64,000 nucleotides of DNA, taken from the NCBI RefSeq assembly GCF_963678635.1, contig NC_087062.1:60863584-60927583 (forward strand). Direction: 5' to 3'. The notes under the pieces were generated by a model. That model saw only the letters and a list, made by a program, of their open reading frames with translations. It was not told the DNA's origin and made no database searches. The position numbers and the translations under genes were made by a program. Positions 1 through 12,192 of this stretch are shown here, piece by piece; position 1 is the stretch's first letter; every line of letters begins with the position of its first letter. The stretch comes from Symsagittifera roscoffensis (taxonomy: Eukaryota > Xenacoelomorpha > Acoela > Convolutidae).

Positions 1-92
1 TTTTAAAAAACATCGATATCTCAAAAATCGCGATTTGTGGGGGGATCAAAATATCATTATTTTGACCATAAAAACCGGTATGTTTGCTATGT

Positions 93-480
93 TGCTATCA
101 TTTTACTGTTTTTTCTTCAGGAGATAAAAATCATCATATCCATCGGAGATGGATCAACCCTTTCCCTCAACTCCTAGCTTCTCATTATCTGAAATAGAAT
201 TTTGATGTTAGTTAATTTAATTCAGGACATATCCGGAAGCTAAAAGTTGTTAAAATGCAGTTTCAGTTTCTCCCCGAGACCCTTCCGGATTCTGGAATCT
301 GGACGAAGAGCGGTTTTGTTGTCCTTCTGGAAGGGTGGTAAAGTCCTTTCAGTACCCTTCTGAATTCTCGGGAATTTCACGGTGACGAACGATTGTACAG
401 TTGCAATCGTTACATCTCGGACAGTCTCGATCGTAATTTCAAAACAGTTTCCATGTCTTTTCTTCACTATCGAGAGTCAA
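93..480 (-). repeat. Degenerate LTR remnant of the gypsy element, copy 1
   Basis: Similar to the middle part of the giant element's LTR (about 40609-40900). Shared landmarks are the AGATAAAAATCATCAT stretch followed by GATGGATCAACCCTTTC, then the CCTTCCGGATTCTGGAATCT hairpin region. The outer LTR ends are missing. The segment joins directly to leader-like sequence on its left (1-92 matches 61763-61845). Confidence 0.6.
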
Positions 481-597
481 TGTTGCTATTTTCTAGCAAA
501 AATTGGTTTGTTCTGATTTTGGCGGTTTTCAGTGTTTGCGAAGTTTCATGGTCGTGAGGCATCTTTTTTTTGAACGAGTAATTGAAAAATTACTTCC

Positions 598-3062
598 TCA
601 CTTCAAATTAACCTCTCCCAAATCGTCAAATTGCACGATTAGCACTGTTAGTCCATCGAAGCTGCCAATTTTCTCAATTGGCTGCTCTAATGAAATTTCG
701 ATATTGCCATGCAATTTGGCGCCAATCCTAATATGCACTGCTTCTAATGTTAGGAGTTTAATTGCGTTGTTTGACTGATCTATTACCTCCAAACTCAACT
801 ATGCTGTGGTCGCTTCCTCCCCACACTGACGTATGCGTATATGCCTACAGGCGAGTCCTCTTTCTTGTGTTCTCCAATCTTTGCGGCCAAATTTTGATCT
901 GTTTGTCCAAAGTAGGTGGCAAAACATCCACAAAAAGGCAAATTGTAAACCACATTGGATTTCAGTTCACGGTAGAACGACGACATAAGGGAGGTAACAG
1001 CGGTTTTCGATTTCCTGTTCGTAAACACAATTTGTGCGTTGATGATGCTCCGCACCTCGTTTGCAAACGCTTGACTTTGTTTTCCTTGATACTGAAGCAA
1101 GAGCATTGGGGATTTCTCGTCTCATTTGTCATTTGCTGCCCGAACTTCTGTTTTAGTTGGTAATAGTTCTTCCCGAAGAATTTTGCTTGGTGTTCACGAC
1201 TCAACTTTTAATGACCAGTCCTCTGGATACTAATTTTTCTTCCATCGCAGTCTATTGATCATCCTTGCTTCAATGGTAAAGTTCTATGTAGATGTGCCCC
1301 TAAAAATCATTTGCACTGTACCCTCTATTATATTTAGTTTGTACTGCAGTGGTGCGCAACTTCTGACGTTTAGAAGCGTGCCAGTATCCTTTGGTTTTTG
1401 GTACCATACACATTTAACTTTCTTGTTGCCATCAACATTTTTAATAATTTCTAAAAAAGCCAAGTCACCGTTCTCATTAGGTGTTTCATGTGTGAACTGA
1501 AAGTTACGGTGCAATTTGCAAGTAACACGCTCGGGTCGACTTTAACAGTACTCACAATATCGTCTACGTATCGTACTTAACACCTGCTATGGTCAGCTCA
1601 GACTCAAGCATCTCAATGGAGAATTAAATTTTTTCTAATATGCCTTTGTAATCTTCATCCAAAATGCCACCACACTCCTTGTGATATCAATTCAAACAAT
1701 CCTCACATTCCATGCCTTGATTCTGAAAGTCACCATTTTTTTCCATTCTGGGAATTTTCCGTTCATAATTTCCAGAAAATCAATCTTTTGAGGGATTTCC
1801 ATAGCTATCAACCAAAAGTGTGCCAGAATGACTGCCGGGTATGCACCCATGGCCAATCCATCCTTCTGTACTTACCATGTACAAAACCGTTTCAATTCAA
1901 TGTACTTCTTGAAAAGTTAGATGACTCATTCTGGCCGTATATATTTTTTCTCATTCTGGCGGTCTCTCGGAGTGGACACTCTGTGTACCGGCTTTCCACA
2001 TAAAGGAATTGTTAGTCTCATCTGAGTCTATTTTGTATTCTCTATCATATCCCTAGCCTCTTCCGTGCTGGAATCAATATTTGCAACCAAGATTTCTTTA
2101 AAATTTTTTGCTAATAATTCATTTAAGTTCTCAAAAAAACTGCCGAATAGAGAGAGGACAGGTCGTACTGGTGTATCCTTCTTATATAATTTAGCCTATT
2201 CATAAAGTCGTGCATAAAGGTGATCCATCCCGGCACTTTTATCTCATCTAGTACCTTTGCCGCTTTTCTGTGTAATTTTACTTAGCCTGTCTTGTCTATC
2301 AGCTAACTTCACAATTTTCTTAGATTGACTGAGGCGCGTGGCTAACGAGTTGTCCCTTGCTTGACGCAGAACATTGTTTATGACCAATGGCCATAACCTT
2401 TCATCAATTCTCCTAATTCTGTCCCTTTGCTTACCCACGTCATCGCTATGAAACCACTATCCTCTTTTGCCCTACTCATTTATGTCCTAAGCATTTTCAA
2501 CTGAAAGTTGAGAGTCGCTTGGTCAGAAAACACTCCTTTCTCAGGTACACTAAGCCGAAAAAAATTAGGTATTATATCGATAAAATTAAGATAAAATTAA
2601 GGCGACATTGGCTAATGTTAAATTTATTCAACTACTTTACATATTGAAAAACAAATTCCACAAAATTTCTTTTTTGAGAATAAATCTAAGGAACGTGGGT
2701 AGTAATTTCATTAGGTTCATTGCACAGCTGGCCACGAAAAGCAAACACTCACAAGGCGCTAACTGCAACTAAGCTCACTGTGGATTCGGCTTGTTGTCTT
2801 TCTGATGCCTATCATGAGCTAACCGCTTTGTCTCTTCCCTGCAACGGGTCTGCGAATGTCTTTTCTTTCTGTATCTTCTTTTGGAAATCAGCTTATACAA
2901 TCGCTCCTTGAGCTTCCACACCAAGCTCAAAGACTTTATTTCGAGTTCGCGTTGTTGGTGGAGCTCGCTGTACACTTCGATGATCTCGTGTTGACACTTC
3001 TGCTTTAGTTTGAAGACATGTAAACTTACTGTCGAGATTGTCAGAATGCCCGTCCTTATCAT
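598..3062 (-). pseudogene. Penelope-like element relic (RT + GIY-YIG), copy 1
   Basis: Minus-strand pieces of one Penelope-like polyprotein lie in order. The N-terminal part (3062-2775) is basic and helical, followed by another basic piece (2438-2244). The reverse transcriptase catalytic motif RYVDDIV reads at about 1580-1545. The thumb region (1514-1284) has FQFTHE, DTGTLLN and PLQYK motifs typical of the family. A GIY-YIG nuclease (1106-795) has the signature VVYNLP...YFGQT...EHKKEDSPVG, and its C-terminal tail (LLTLEAVHIR) lies in another frame at 798-598. Penelope elements couple this RT to a GIY-YIG nuclease for target-primed integration. Stops and frameshifts separate every piece, so it is dead. 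Element ends are not resolved. Confidence 0.8.
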
Positions 3063-4464
3063 TTCCTCCTACACGCTCGGGTCATCTTACCTTCAACAGT
3101 AACTGATGTATCGAACATGATCCTTTCTGTCTGATAGATACCCGATGACACCTTCGATTGGGCTAGAGGAAAAGTTGCTTGTTCTGTGGCATTTCAGAGA
3201 GTTATTGATAACGTCGTGCCACAACACTATATTATCTTCTCCCCGCAGTAGGCTTCTGCCGAGCAAGTTCAACAGATTTTTGTCCCCGTGGACTTAGTCG
3301 GGGTTCAATGCTAGGCCCGGTATAGCTGCGATGTGCCCCGAATACTCCCTCTTTTCCTCTACGTTGAAGTCTTTCAGGCTAAGCGCATGAGAACTGGCTG
3401 CCACAATATGGATCTTTTTCCACGTAAAAACATCAGATTTTGAATAAAAAATAGCAAAAATAGCATTGTTTTCGATTGACATGGTTGACATTTCGGCCAA
3501 AGTTTTTTTGAACTAAAATCTAAGCCCATCAAATTGAAACAGCAAAGCCAACCTAAGCACTTTTCAAGAAAACTTTCAACCATATGACTACCATATCTAA
3601 CAAAATGACTACCGTGGCTGTATATGACTACCGGGTCTCATACAGCCACATCTTGAATTTTGTAATCAATCGTGGTATCCGCGAAACAAAAATTATCTAA
3701 AATTATTGAAAAACCTTCAAGGGAGGGAAATTTGATTGGTCACTGGATTGCCAGAACAGAGAGAAAGACTGCGGAAGCTAGACCTGCTGTCTCTTGAAAG
3801 TGCAGAACACAAGAAACAATGATTGAAATGGTCAAAGAATGAAAACTCAATGATCTATCCGATTGTGCTTAAGACTACTATTTGCATATACTGTTACTAT
3901 AAATTTTTCAGATGCACGCCAAGCTCAAGCTGGGTTGCGATGTTGTTAAGTTGATAATTGTTTTCACAACCACAAACACACAACCGAAAGGCAGCAGCAA
4001 ACGAAACTTATCCAAAAACCATCAACTTAAGTAAATCAATCGTGGGGATTGGTGCGAGACGACTTTATTCTGATTAGATGAGTCAAGATTTGCCCATTGG
4101 TTTGTATACAAGATGGGATTACAATGGAGAAACACAAAAGATCAAGTCAAAGCAAAATCGAGTTCGAAAATTTGAATTTATAGTCATGTCATTTTTTAAC
4201 AACCAGACCACAATGCATAATTGAAACCTTTGAAACGACAGGAACTCAGAAAAAAATTTGATTGCCCAAGTGTTGATGGTTATTGCAAACCCTGTAAAAC
4301 TGTTTTTGAGGCAATGGGCTTTTATTTTTATTTCTGTCTTCGTCAAGAAGCTAAACCTAGAATTACTGATGATGATATCAAACAATGAACGAGGATAAGA
4401 AAACTGGAAGAGCTTCGAAAAAATTACATTCGAGAAAAATATTACTCCATAGAAGAGAAGTGGG
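3063..4464. other. Unrecognised 1.4-kb stretch between Penelope relic and gypsy relic
   Basis: No coding signal that I recognise. A triplet of TGACTACC-type repeats lies at 3584-3650. The same stretch is at 14658-16059 and 26279-27680. In copy 3 it runs straight into unique DNA, so it may be old host sequence. Confidence 0.5.
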
Positions 4465-5573
4465 CATGCCTAGAACTGTGGGCATGCCTAGAACTGACGC
4501 TTCGCTTATTTCCCGCTTTCTAATCTCGAAAGCTTCCTGAGCTCTTTCATTCCATTCGAACTTCTTCCCTTTGTTGCGCATTAATTGCTGCATTGGAGAC
4601 ACCCTGTCTGCGTATCCCTATATGAACTCGCGGTAATAATTGGCAATACCCAGGAAACTCATGAGCTGTGTGTCCGTTTTGAGGGCCTTCAAAGTTAGCT
4701 ATGCCTGTCTACCATTCTTCCCAGATACTTAATTGAGTGCCAAAGGATCTCACATTTCGACGGTTTGCATTTCAAGCCGGCTCTCTTCATGCAGTCGAAG
4801 ACCTCGTGGAGTCTGTTGATGTGATTTGCCAAAAAAGGTATAGCCATGACCACGTCGTCCACGTAGCACATCACGAGATTCTCGTACTTCTTCGTTATCC
4901 TTATGAAATTCTGAGCCAACAGTCTTTGAAAGGTCGCCGTGGCATTGCACAAGCCGAAGGTGTCCTCTTCCACGGGAAAAACCCCAATTCCCATGCAAAT
5001 GCAGTCTTCTCTCTGTCCTTATTCCGCAGAGGAACCTGCCAGAAGGCAGAACCCAGATCCAGTGTAGTGAAAAACTTGGCATCGCCTAGTTTCGAGAGGC
5101 TCTCGTCTATGCGTGGAATTGGGTAAGCGTCCTTTATGGTCATCGCGTTTAGATAGCGGAAGTCGCAACAGAATCTTAGCTGTTCTCTTTCCTTTTTAGA
5201 CATGACAACTCCACAAGCCCAAGGTGACTTTGAGGGTTCTATCATGTCGTATTCGAGCAGCGTTTCTATTTCTGCTCGGCACGCTTTCAATTCATGTGAT
5301 GTCATGCGACTTGCGCCCTCCCTGTAGGGAACGGCGCCTTCTTCTAGTTTAATTTCGTCCAAAGTACAACAACCAAAGTTCGCCTTGTTTTGAAAAAATG
5401 TCCGCGTTCCGATTTAAAACTTTCTTGAGCGACTTGAATTCTCCAATGCCTATCTTAACTCTCAAGTGCTCTATCTCTGGCAAAACTGGTTTGTCAGACT
5501 CTAGTTCATATGACGAGGGGCGTTCTGGAAAACTCGAGCAACTCGACAAGTCGTCATCCGTCTCGGATCTCAT
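4465..5573 (-). pseudogene. Gypsy reverse transcriptase relic, copy 1 (3'-truncated pol)
   Basis: Minus-strand frames carry Ty3/gypsy reverse transcriptase motifs: FCCDFRYLNAMT and FFTTLDLGSAFWQVPL (5362-4901), then FGLCNATATFQRL and CYVDDVVMA (4994-4695), then GKKFEWNERAQEAF (4602-4465). Frames are shifted between these pieces. The sequence is a close sibling of the giant element's RT (55423-54578). Pol is cut off at 4465, just before RNase H, where an 18-base sequence GTGGGCATGCCTAGAACT occurs twice in tandem. RNase H, integrase and everything downstream are absent. Confidence 0.85.
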
Positions 5574-6766
5574 TGAAACATTTTATTCAAAGATTTCAAT
5601 TCATTAGTCCTTATTAAGATAGATCAAATTTTTACCCGCATGAAAGGATCAGTCTTTTACATGGATTTTTTTCAAGTTCGATGTCTCTTCATAATCCGTT
5701 TTCATCAGCAAAGCGTAGCCAAGTTTCCTTCCACGCTGGATTGAAACTCTTGTCTCCAGTGTATTCCACAAAACACTCAGACACAGTCCGTGTCGTGTTT
5801 CGGAAAAGCTCTGGCCTAAAACCACTGAATTCTTACTGTTTGGGTTGAGCACCAAGCAAACCTGCTTAGTATCACTCAATGAGTTTGAATTTCTCATTCT
5901 AAAAATAGCTACTACTGCCTGCCCAGAGGCTGTAATTTTACTTTTCTGTCTAAAAAAACTGGTATCTTATTTTCATCAGTTTTTATTCTGTTTACTGGTC
6001 TCTTAATATGCTTCCTGACTGTGTTCCTTATCCTAATCAGCCCATTATTCAGGTCGTTTATCACGTCGAAGTTCCTGACAAAGTCGCGACCCAAATTGAA
6101 CTGATCCGAATCGTCCAGATTCTCCACCACGAGGAAATTCATTCAGAGATTTTGTCCCCCGACGTGGAGGACTGTTATTGGTGTTCTCCCGGCCACTTAA
6201 ATCACTCCGCGGTTAGCGGCTGCAAATCTTAGATTCGTTGGTATTAGTTCCTCCCTTGTGAAGCCCATTCTTTGCCATGTCTTTATCGGCATTACAATGA
6301 CCACTGCTCCTGTGTCTAGAAGTCCTGTTAATTCGATCTTTCTTCCATCGGTGTCTACTAGATGTACAGTCACATCTGCTTCGTATCCATCGTGTACCGC
6401 ATCTTGATCCATCATGGCATCATGGCCAATTCTACGAACCTTCAGTTCTTCCCGATCCAAATATTTTGTCCCATTTGGTCACTGTCTGTAGTGGCGTAAG
6501 TCTTGGTATAGATACTAGTCCCATCCACGTTTAACATCACTTGATATGGGCTGTATACTTCAACGTAGCACCCGTGAAGTTTCTTCATTTGAGTGCCACC
6601 CGTTGTTAACAACGCTCGCATATCTCTCGACTCAAAACTTGGTCATCTTGTCTCAGATAATCCGCATATATATCCAAATGCATCAAGGTGAACTCCGAAG
6701 GTTCGCTTAGATTCCCGATTACCTAATGTCCAGCCACTGAGATTAATGACTGTATCTTAGTTCCTT
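5574..6766 (-). pseudogene. Gypsy aspartic protease and protease-RT linker relic, copy 1
   Basis: The frame at 6460-6197 contains LTGLLDTGAVVIVMPIKTW, the retropepsin active-site motif (DTGA) in the usual hydrophobic context. The frame at 6142-5912 continues with LGRDFVRNFDVINDLNNGLI, the C-terminal half of a retropepsin. The frame at 5897-5649 is the linker seen in the giant element at 56130-55408. Several frameshifts break it, and a single-base difference from copy 2 near 6467 shortens the upstream frame here. Confidence 0.8.
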
Positions 6767-9703
6767 GTGGCACCATCCCGATAGTTTTTCCTGAGATCAC
6801 ATTCAGCTTCATGACCAAACTACTTGGTGCCTTCATTTCTTTCACCTCAGATGCTTCAAAGGCGTTGAGCTGTTCTTGAGATCTCTCGTTCTCGAGTTCG
6901 AGCTTGACTTTTTCTTCTATTTCTCTTGTCGTCAGTTCCTGTTGGGCTCTATTAAGGGCATCTCTTGCCGCTTCTTTGTTGTCAATCTTAAAGTCGTTTG
7001 CTGCGGTTTCAGGCTCTGGTTCATTCGTTTTTTCTAGCACGGTCTGCATTTTCTTCGTAGCTAGGTATTCTGGTTTCTCTTTCCTCCGTGCTTCCGCCTT
7101 ACTCATCAGACGTGCCTTGCTGGCTTTGACCTTGGGTGCTTGATGTCTGCCACAGCATCTCAAAATTCAGGACAATCAGATTTAAAATGACCATCCAAAT
7201 TGCATAAAAAACACCTGGGGCTGAATCTTGCAATTACTCCTCACATGAAATCTTCATGATTTATTTCTGATGCATCTTCATCCTCGAAAATAAAACCGGT
7301 TGCATTCATGCCTTGTTTGTAGGTTGAGCATGGTGATACTTGATGGTCTGTCGAAGTGCAAATTGCACAAAAGCGTCTCTTGTCATTGTCGTGCCTATGT
7401 TTGTACCAGTTGTTACCCTGGTTAGCAGGTCTATAATTAAAATTACCATAATTTTTTTGTAATAATAACCTGATCTCATAGGAGGTTTAAGCAACAGATA
7501 ATCCCCCTGGATTTCGGTGGCAGTTCCGGTGTAGATGCACTGGTTGAAAGAGGTGCGTAATGCGTTGCTAATATGTCCTAAGTTCATCAATCTTCACACC
7601 AACTATGAATTTTGATGCTACTGCCAAGTTCATCCCGCTGTTTGATCGTTCGGTTGACTGCGCATTCTAAGCATCTCTAAGTCATCCAAGAATTTGTCTT
7701 TGGTTTCGTCTTCACTTTGCCTTCGTTTCTCGAAGCGCATCCTCGATTGGTGTCCTTGCACCCCTGAGCCAAAATGATTCAACAAGGTTTCGAAGATTTT
7801 CTCGATGTGTCCCGCTGGAATTGCTTTTTGGCCATCGCACAATTCAGAGCTGTCCCGTGTAGGTTGCTGGTGAACGCTCGCCATTGTTGACTTTCAAACA
7901 AGTCGTCATTCTCAAAGTGCAGCTTCATGACCTCTATCCAGGTGCCTATACACCCGTCATATTTGTCCTTGTAGCATCTTGGTTTCTTAAATACCTTTCT
8001 TGACTTTTTGCTGCGTTCACTGGTCCTAGATAACCTCGTGAGGAAAGTTTCAAAAGACCTATTCAGATGTTCAAACGCTGTCGCCATAGCCGTTGCATCC
8101 CGTAAATATCCTGCTTGATCGTTATTATCCGTTTCCCTATTGTCAGAATCGCTGGGCTGAGATCTTCCTTGATTCGAGTGGTTGCAGCTTGTTGATTCGC
8201 TTCTCGCATAGGTCGTTCATTCGAGATCGGCCTGCTGCCAGTAGAACCTCCTCTGTTATTCGTTGGACCCTTCGGCTTGTTATCCCAGGTGGCATTGCTG
8301 GATGAGTTCCCCTTCCTCTTGTGGATCCATGGTTCCTTCCTCTGTTAGGATGGTCGTTGAAGTTCGTTGTCGGCTCCCTGTTAGCCTCTCCCGAGTGTTT
8401 TCTCCTATTCCTAGAGCTGCTCCTGTTTCGTAGGAGACCATCCAGCTTATCTATGATAGCTTGAGTTTGTCTTTCCATCTTTGCTTCTATTCTTGTGTCA
8501 AGAGTCCCAAGAGCCTACTCTTGCTGACTTCGTAGTTGTTCCAGCTCCCCTCTCAAACGTCTTTCTCTTTCCTCAGCCTCCCTCGTTATTCGTGACAAGT
8601 TTTTGACCAAGTATTCATCCGTCCTTTCTATTAAGCGTTTTTCACTTTTATCAACTTCCTGTCTGTTGCGGTTAATTTCTTCCCGCAGGCTTTCTCTCTC
8701 AACATGAACTGCTCTCTCTAGTTCACTCATTCTTATAGACATCTGCTCACTCTGCTCACCCATGCTGTCTACTATCCTGGTCAAATCCTATCCCATCTAT
8801 GCCCCGTTGTCTACTAATAGTGTAACTAGTGGTGGCTTCGCCCTATTGGTTCCTGGCAATTTAGTGCTGGTCGAGATACGAGTTTTACCTCTATGTCTCG
8901 ACGTTCTTTCATAACCCGCCTCTGGTTCCTCTGGTGTGATTCCTGACCCTGTTTTTCTATCATTTCCGGATTGCTCCTCCGTGTTGGTCACGGTAATGAA
9001 CTGCGGTGACCGTTGCATTCCATCAAAAGTCTTGTTCATGGTTCTGACCGCACGCACTAAACCGATCCGAATAGCCAGTCTTCATGTTTGTGGATGACCC
9101 ATTTTAACGGGTAGAATTGTTCAGGCTTACTTGAGAATCGAAGTCATCAATATCTTCATTGTCCTTCTTCCCTTCTTGGGCGTCTACTTCATCACCTGTT
9201 GACGTTCCCGTAGTAAAGGGCAAGACATTTCCCAAAGTCTTTCTGAGTCGTTCCGAAAACGAGGAGGACGTTGCCGCTTTGTCTGCCACCCCATGCATCA
9301 TGGTATTGTCAGTAGGTGATCCTGCTGCTGCTGCTGCTGCGTTTTCAGTCGAAATGTCGGACAGTTCCGACATCTCCTCTCGATCTAGAGTCCCGTTAGA
9401 AGTGGCGAAATCGTGGCCATGTTCTACGGGAATAGATTCACTCGTCAACTTTCTATTCCCATTTTGTTGCGTCCCACGTCACGCCTTGTTCTCGTCCAGT
9501 ATGGGTTTGGATGGGTCTCTACTTCCCGCATTGCCCCTTTTTTCTCCGAAGCTTTTTCACTCCTTGTTCGAACCATTCTGCCTAAAACTTCGTTCCCTTT
9601 CTTGTTCCCACGATAGGGTCGTTCATTGATTTTTTTGTTTCTTTGGTATAAAATTCCTAGAGCTATCAGTTAATTTAGGTATCCTCGACTTGTCTAGACT
9701 CAT
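6767..9703 (-). pseudogene. Gypsy Gag and nucleocapsid relic, copy 1
   Basis: The Gag start corresponds to 9703, matching the giant element's start at 59785. Pieces read in order: an acidic N-terminal part (9448-9104) with a GCT-encoded alanine run; a coiled-coil piece (8784-8515); an Arg/Ser/Gly-rich piece (8478-8143); the capsid-like domain (8087-7630) with KPRCYKDKYDGCIGTWIEVMK; and a zinc knuckle CFLCNLDGHFKSDC read near 7225-7180 outside any long frame. The last piece (7163-6723) is rich in Lys/Glu. At least six breaks make it nonfunctional. Confidence 0.8.
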
Positions 9704-11687
9704 CGTAATTTACCGTTTCCTACCGTTTTTATTGTTTGATAACCGATAATAATAACACAACACAATAATGTCAAAATGTCTCAACTAAAATTGACCACGA
9801 ATCTTTTTATGTTATCACAGTACAGTGTGTATACATTTTATGCTTAGCAATTGATTATTGGATATAAAGCTAGCACAGACTGATGATATCAATACATTTA
9901 TACTTTTAAAAAGTAGTGTAATCACTACCCAACCGAGAATAATTAATGTGCATTTAAAGCCAAAAATTTAGATAGAAAGTATACTCAAAAAAAGTATGTG
10001 TACTGCACTTGGTCTGTCGCAATTTAATAGTCGAACTTGTTTATAAAGAAAGAGCTTTCCCTGTTTATTTCCGCACTAAACAGACAAAACTTGAAGGCAG
10101 TATTCTTCTTAAATGGGCGTATATTGCACCCATCGAGTTCTGTGTTACTTATCGGCCTTCGGATTGCCCGAGCTAGACCTACTAAAACTCTCAAGGAAAC
10201 CACTCTTCCAAAAAATAGTTTGATTTTTAATCCCAATATATCAGTGTCGAGTTCTGTTTTCAGTTAGACCTAGAGTCGCGAATCTCTGGGTTTAGACCAG
10301 TTTTTGTTTCACTATGATTTTTTACAGTTTTTATCTAAAGGCAAGTTACCAGTGCGGTCACTGGTCTCCTGCCTGATTTCTAATATCTTAAAACTTTTCA
10401 CTATGTATCTTACTTTTGTCTACGTATGTTCAGGATCCCTACAGTCGCGTTTGTTGATATTTTTTTTATTTCTCGGACCCCTTCGGATTGACAAAAAAAG
10501 GACCCCCCCCCCCGGATTCGAACCCCTCCTAATTGGCAAAATACGACCCCTCCAAATTTGGACAGCTCCGAATTGGGACCCCTCCAAATTGGCAAAAATA
10601 GCCATTGCGGGTCGTTAAAAAACAATAACCGAGACCCTTCCGGATACGGTCTCAGAGCCTATTATGCTTATTAAAGTAACTAGGAGGGGTATGTTCTGGT
10701 CCTATACCCTTCCGGATTAAGGCTTAAGCTGCTTACTTAACAGTTTTCCCTAACTGTAAAGGGTCTTCTAACTAGCCTAGTTTTGACTCGAGTATCCTTT
10801 TCTGGGTTCCTTAGCCCTTCCTTTTTTGTCGAGAACAGCGTAAAATTGCCTTATTTAACCGTTACTACCGTTTGGTAGGGGTATAAGGACTTTCCAAAAA
10901 TAACTTTTACAAAACGTGATGGGTCTTTTTCACAAGTTGGTAGTTTTTGCTAAAAACAGTTTTAAAAAACTTTTTAGCTTGCTTTTTTCAAGGAACAATT
11001 GCTTTATGATTAAACTTACTTAATATCTGTTCTAGTGGTACCAAGATGAACTGGATCTGTCAAGTTGTTCTAAAGTTAATAATCAAAACGTCTTTAATGC
11101 GAACTCAAAAAGTTTTCAAATTTATAGGTTCCGCCTAATTTTTTTTGCAATTTTTGTCTTTTTGACTTATAAAATATCAATCCCAGCTCAAAAAAGATAT
11201 ACCCTTATAGTTGAATGCAAAAAAAGTTGGTCTAAGTTGTTTCAGCTGAAAAAAAATTGCCAAAAACAATGCTATTTGGACGCCTCCGGATTGATAAATC
11301 CACTAAATCAAACACGCTAAGGTCAATTCCACCGGGCTTAAGAAGGTTATTGGCACACGCTTTTTAAAACCTGTCGATCACTAGTTTTTGTTGTCCGAAC
11401 AACAGCTTTCATTCGCCCTATCTCAAAAATTTTGAAAAGTTTTCTTATTTTGTGGCGTTTCGTTTTTTCAAAAACTACAAAGTTTCGTACTTTGTCATCC
11501 ATTTAGTTCCAAGCACGTCCGAACTAATTTTAACCGGTTCTAATAGTTCTGCTAAAGCAGTTGCAATGTAATTCACTAATTTAACGCTTTTTTTGTTTTA
11601 AAAAACATCGATATCTCAAAAATCGCGATTTGTGGGGGGATCAAAATATCATTATTTTGACCATAAAAACCGGTATGTTTGCTATGT
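9704..11687 (-). other. Untranslated leader of gypsy relic, copy 1
   Basis: About 2 kb between the LTR remnant and the gag start. It is colinear with the giant element's leader (59786-61850). It has no coding signal. It contains degenerate CCCCTCC(G/A)GATT-type repeats at 10474-10603, more Py-rich CCCTTCCGGAT elements to 10730, and a GGATT-GATA-AATCC hairpin at 11288-11301. Confidence 0.65.
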
Positions 11688-12075
11688 TGCTATCATTTTA
11701 CTGTTTTTTCTTCAGGAGATAAAAATCATCATATCCATCGGAGATGGATCAACCCTTTCCCTCAACTCCTAGCTTCTCATTATCTGAAATAGAATTTTGA
11801 TGTTAGTTAATTTAATTCAGGACATATCCGGAAGCTAAAAGTTGTTAAAATGCAGTTTCAGTTTCTCCCCGAGACCCTTCCGGATTCTGGAATCTGGACG
11901 AAGAGCGGTTTTGTTGTCCTTCTGGAAGGGTGGTAAAGTCCTTTCAGTACCCTTCTGAATTCTCGGGAATTTCACGGTGACGAACGATTGTACAGTTGCA
12001 ATCGTTACATCTCGGACAGTCTCGATCGTAATTTCAAAACAGTTTCCATGTCTTTTCTTCACTATCGAGAGTCAA
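11688..12075 (-). repeat. Degenerate LTR remnant of the gypsy element, copy 2
   Basis: Same remnant as at 93-480. It lies immediately upstream (minus-strand sense) of the leader and gag relic of copy 1, as a 5' LTR would. Confidence 0.6.
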
Positions 12076-12192
12076 TGTTGCTATTTTCTAGCAAAAATTG
12101 GTTTGTTCTGATTTTGGCGGTTTTCAGTGTTTGCGAAGTTTCATGGTCGTGAGGCATCTTTTTTTTGAACGAGTAATTGAAAAATTACTTCC

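Larger units (their letters stand above)
1..11595. repeat. Tandem array unit, copy 1 (11.6 kb)
   Basis: The sequence at position 1 recurs at 11596 and again at 23217, so the left 27.7 kb is a head-to-tail array. Copy 1 runs to the left window edge, so the array may extend further. The order on the plus strand is LTR remnant, Penelope-like relic, unrecognised 1.4 kb, gypsy relic (pol to gag), leader. Copies differ by scattered single bases. Copy 1 lacks about 22 bases present in copy 2 near 18726 and has one fewer GCT triplet near 9322. These private differences argue for real, recently duplicated copies and not for one sequence pasted three times. Confidence 0.97.

Noticed and set aside
9159-9629. 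A 156-residue plus-strand open frame with an alanine run (also near 20777-21250)
   Set aside because: Antisense to the Gag relic. The alanine run is the GCT repeat read on the other strand.
10410-10625. Short Gly/Arg/Pro-rich open frames
   Set aside because: They are translations of the CCCCTCC(A/G)GATT repeat tract and not genes.
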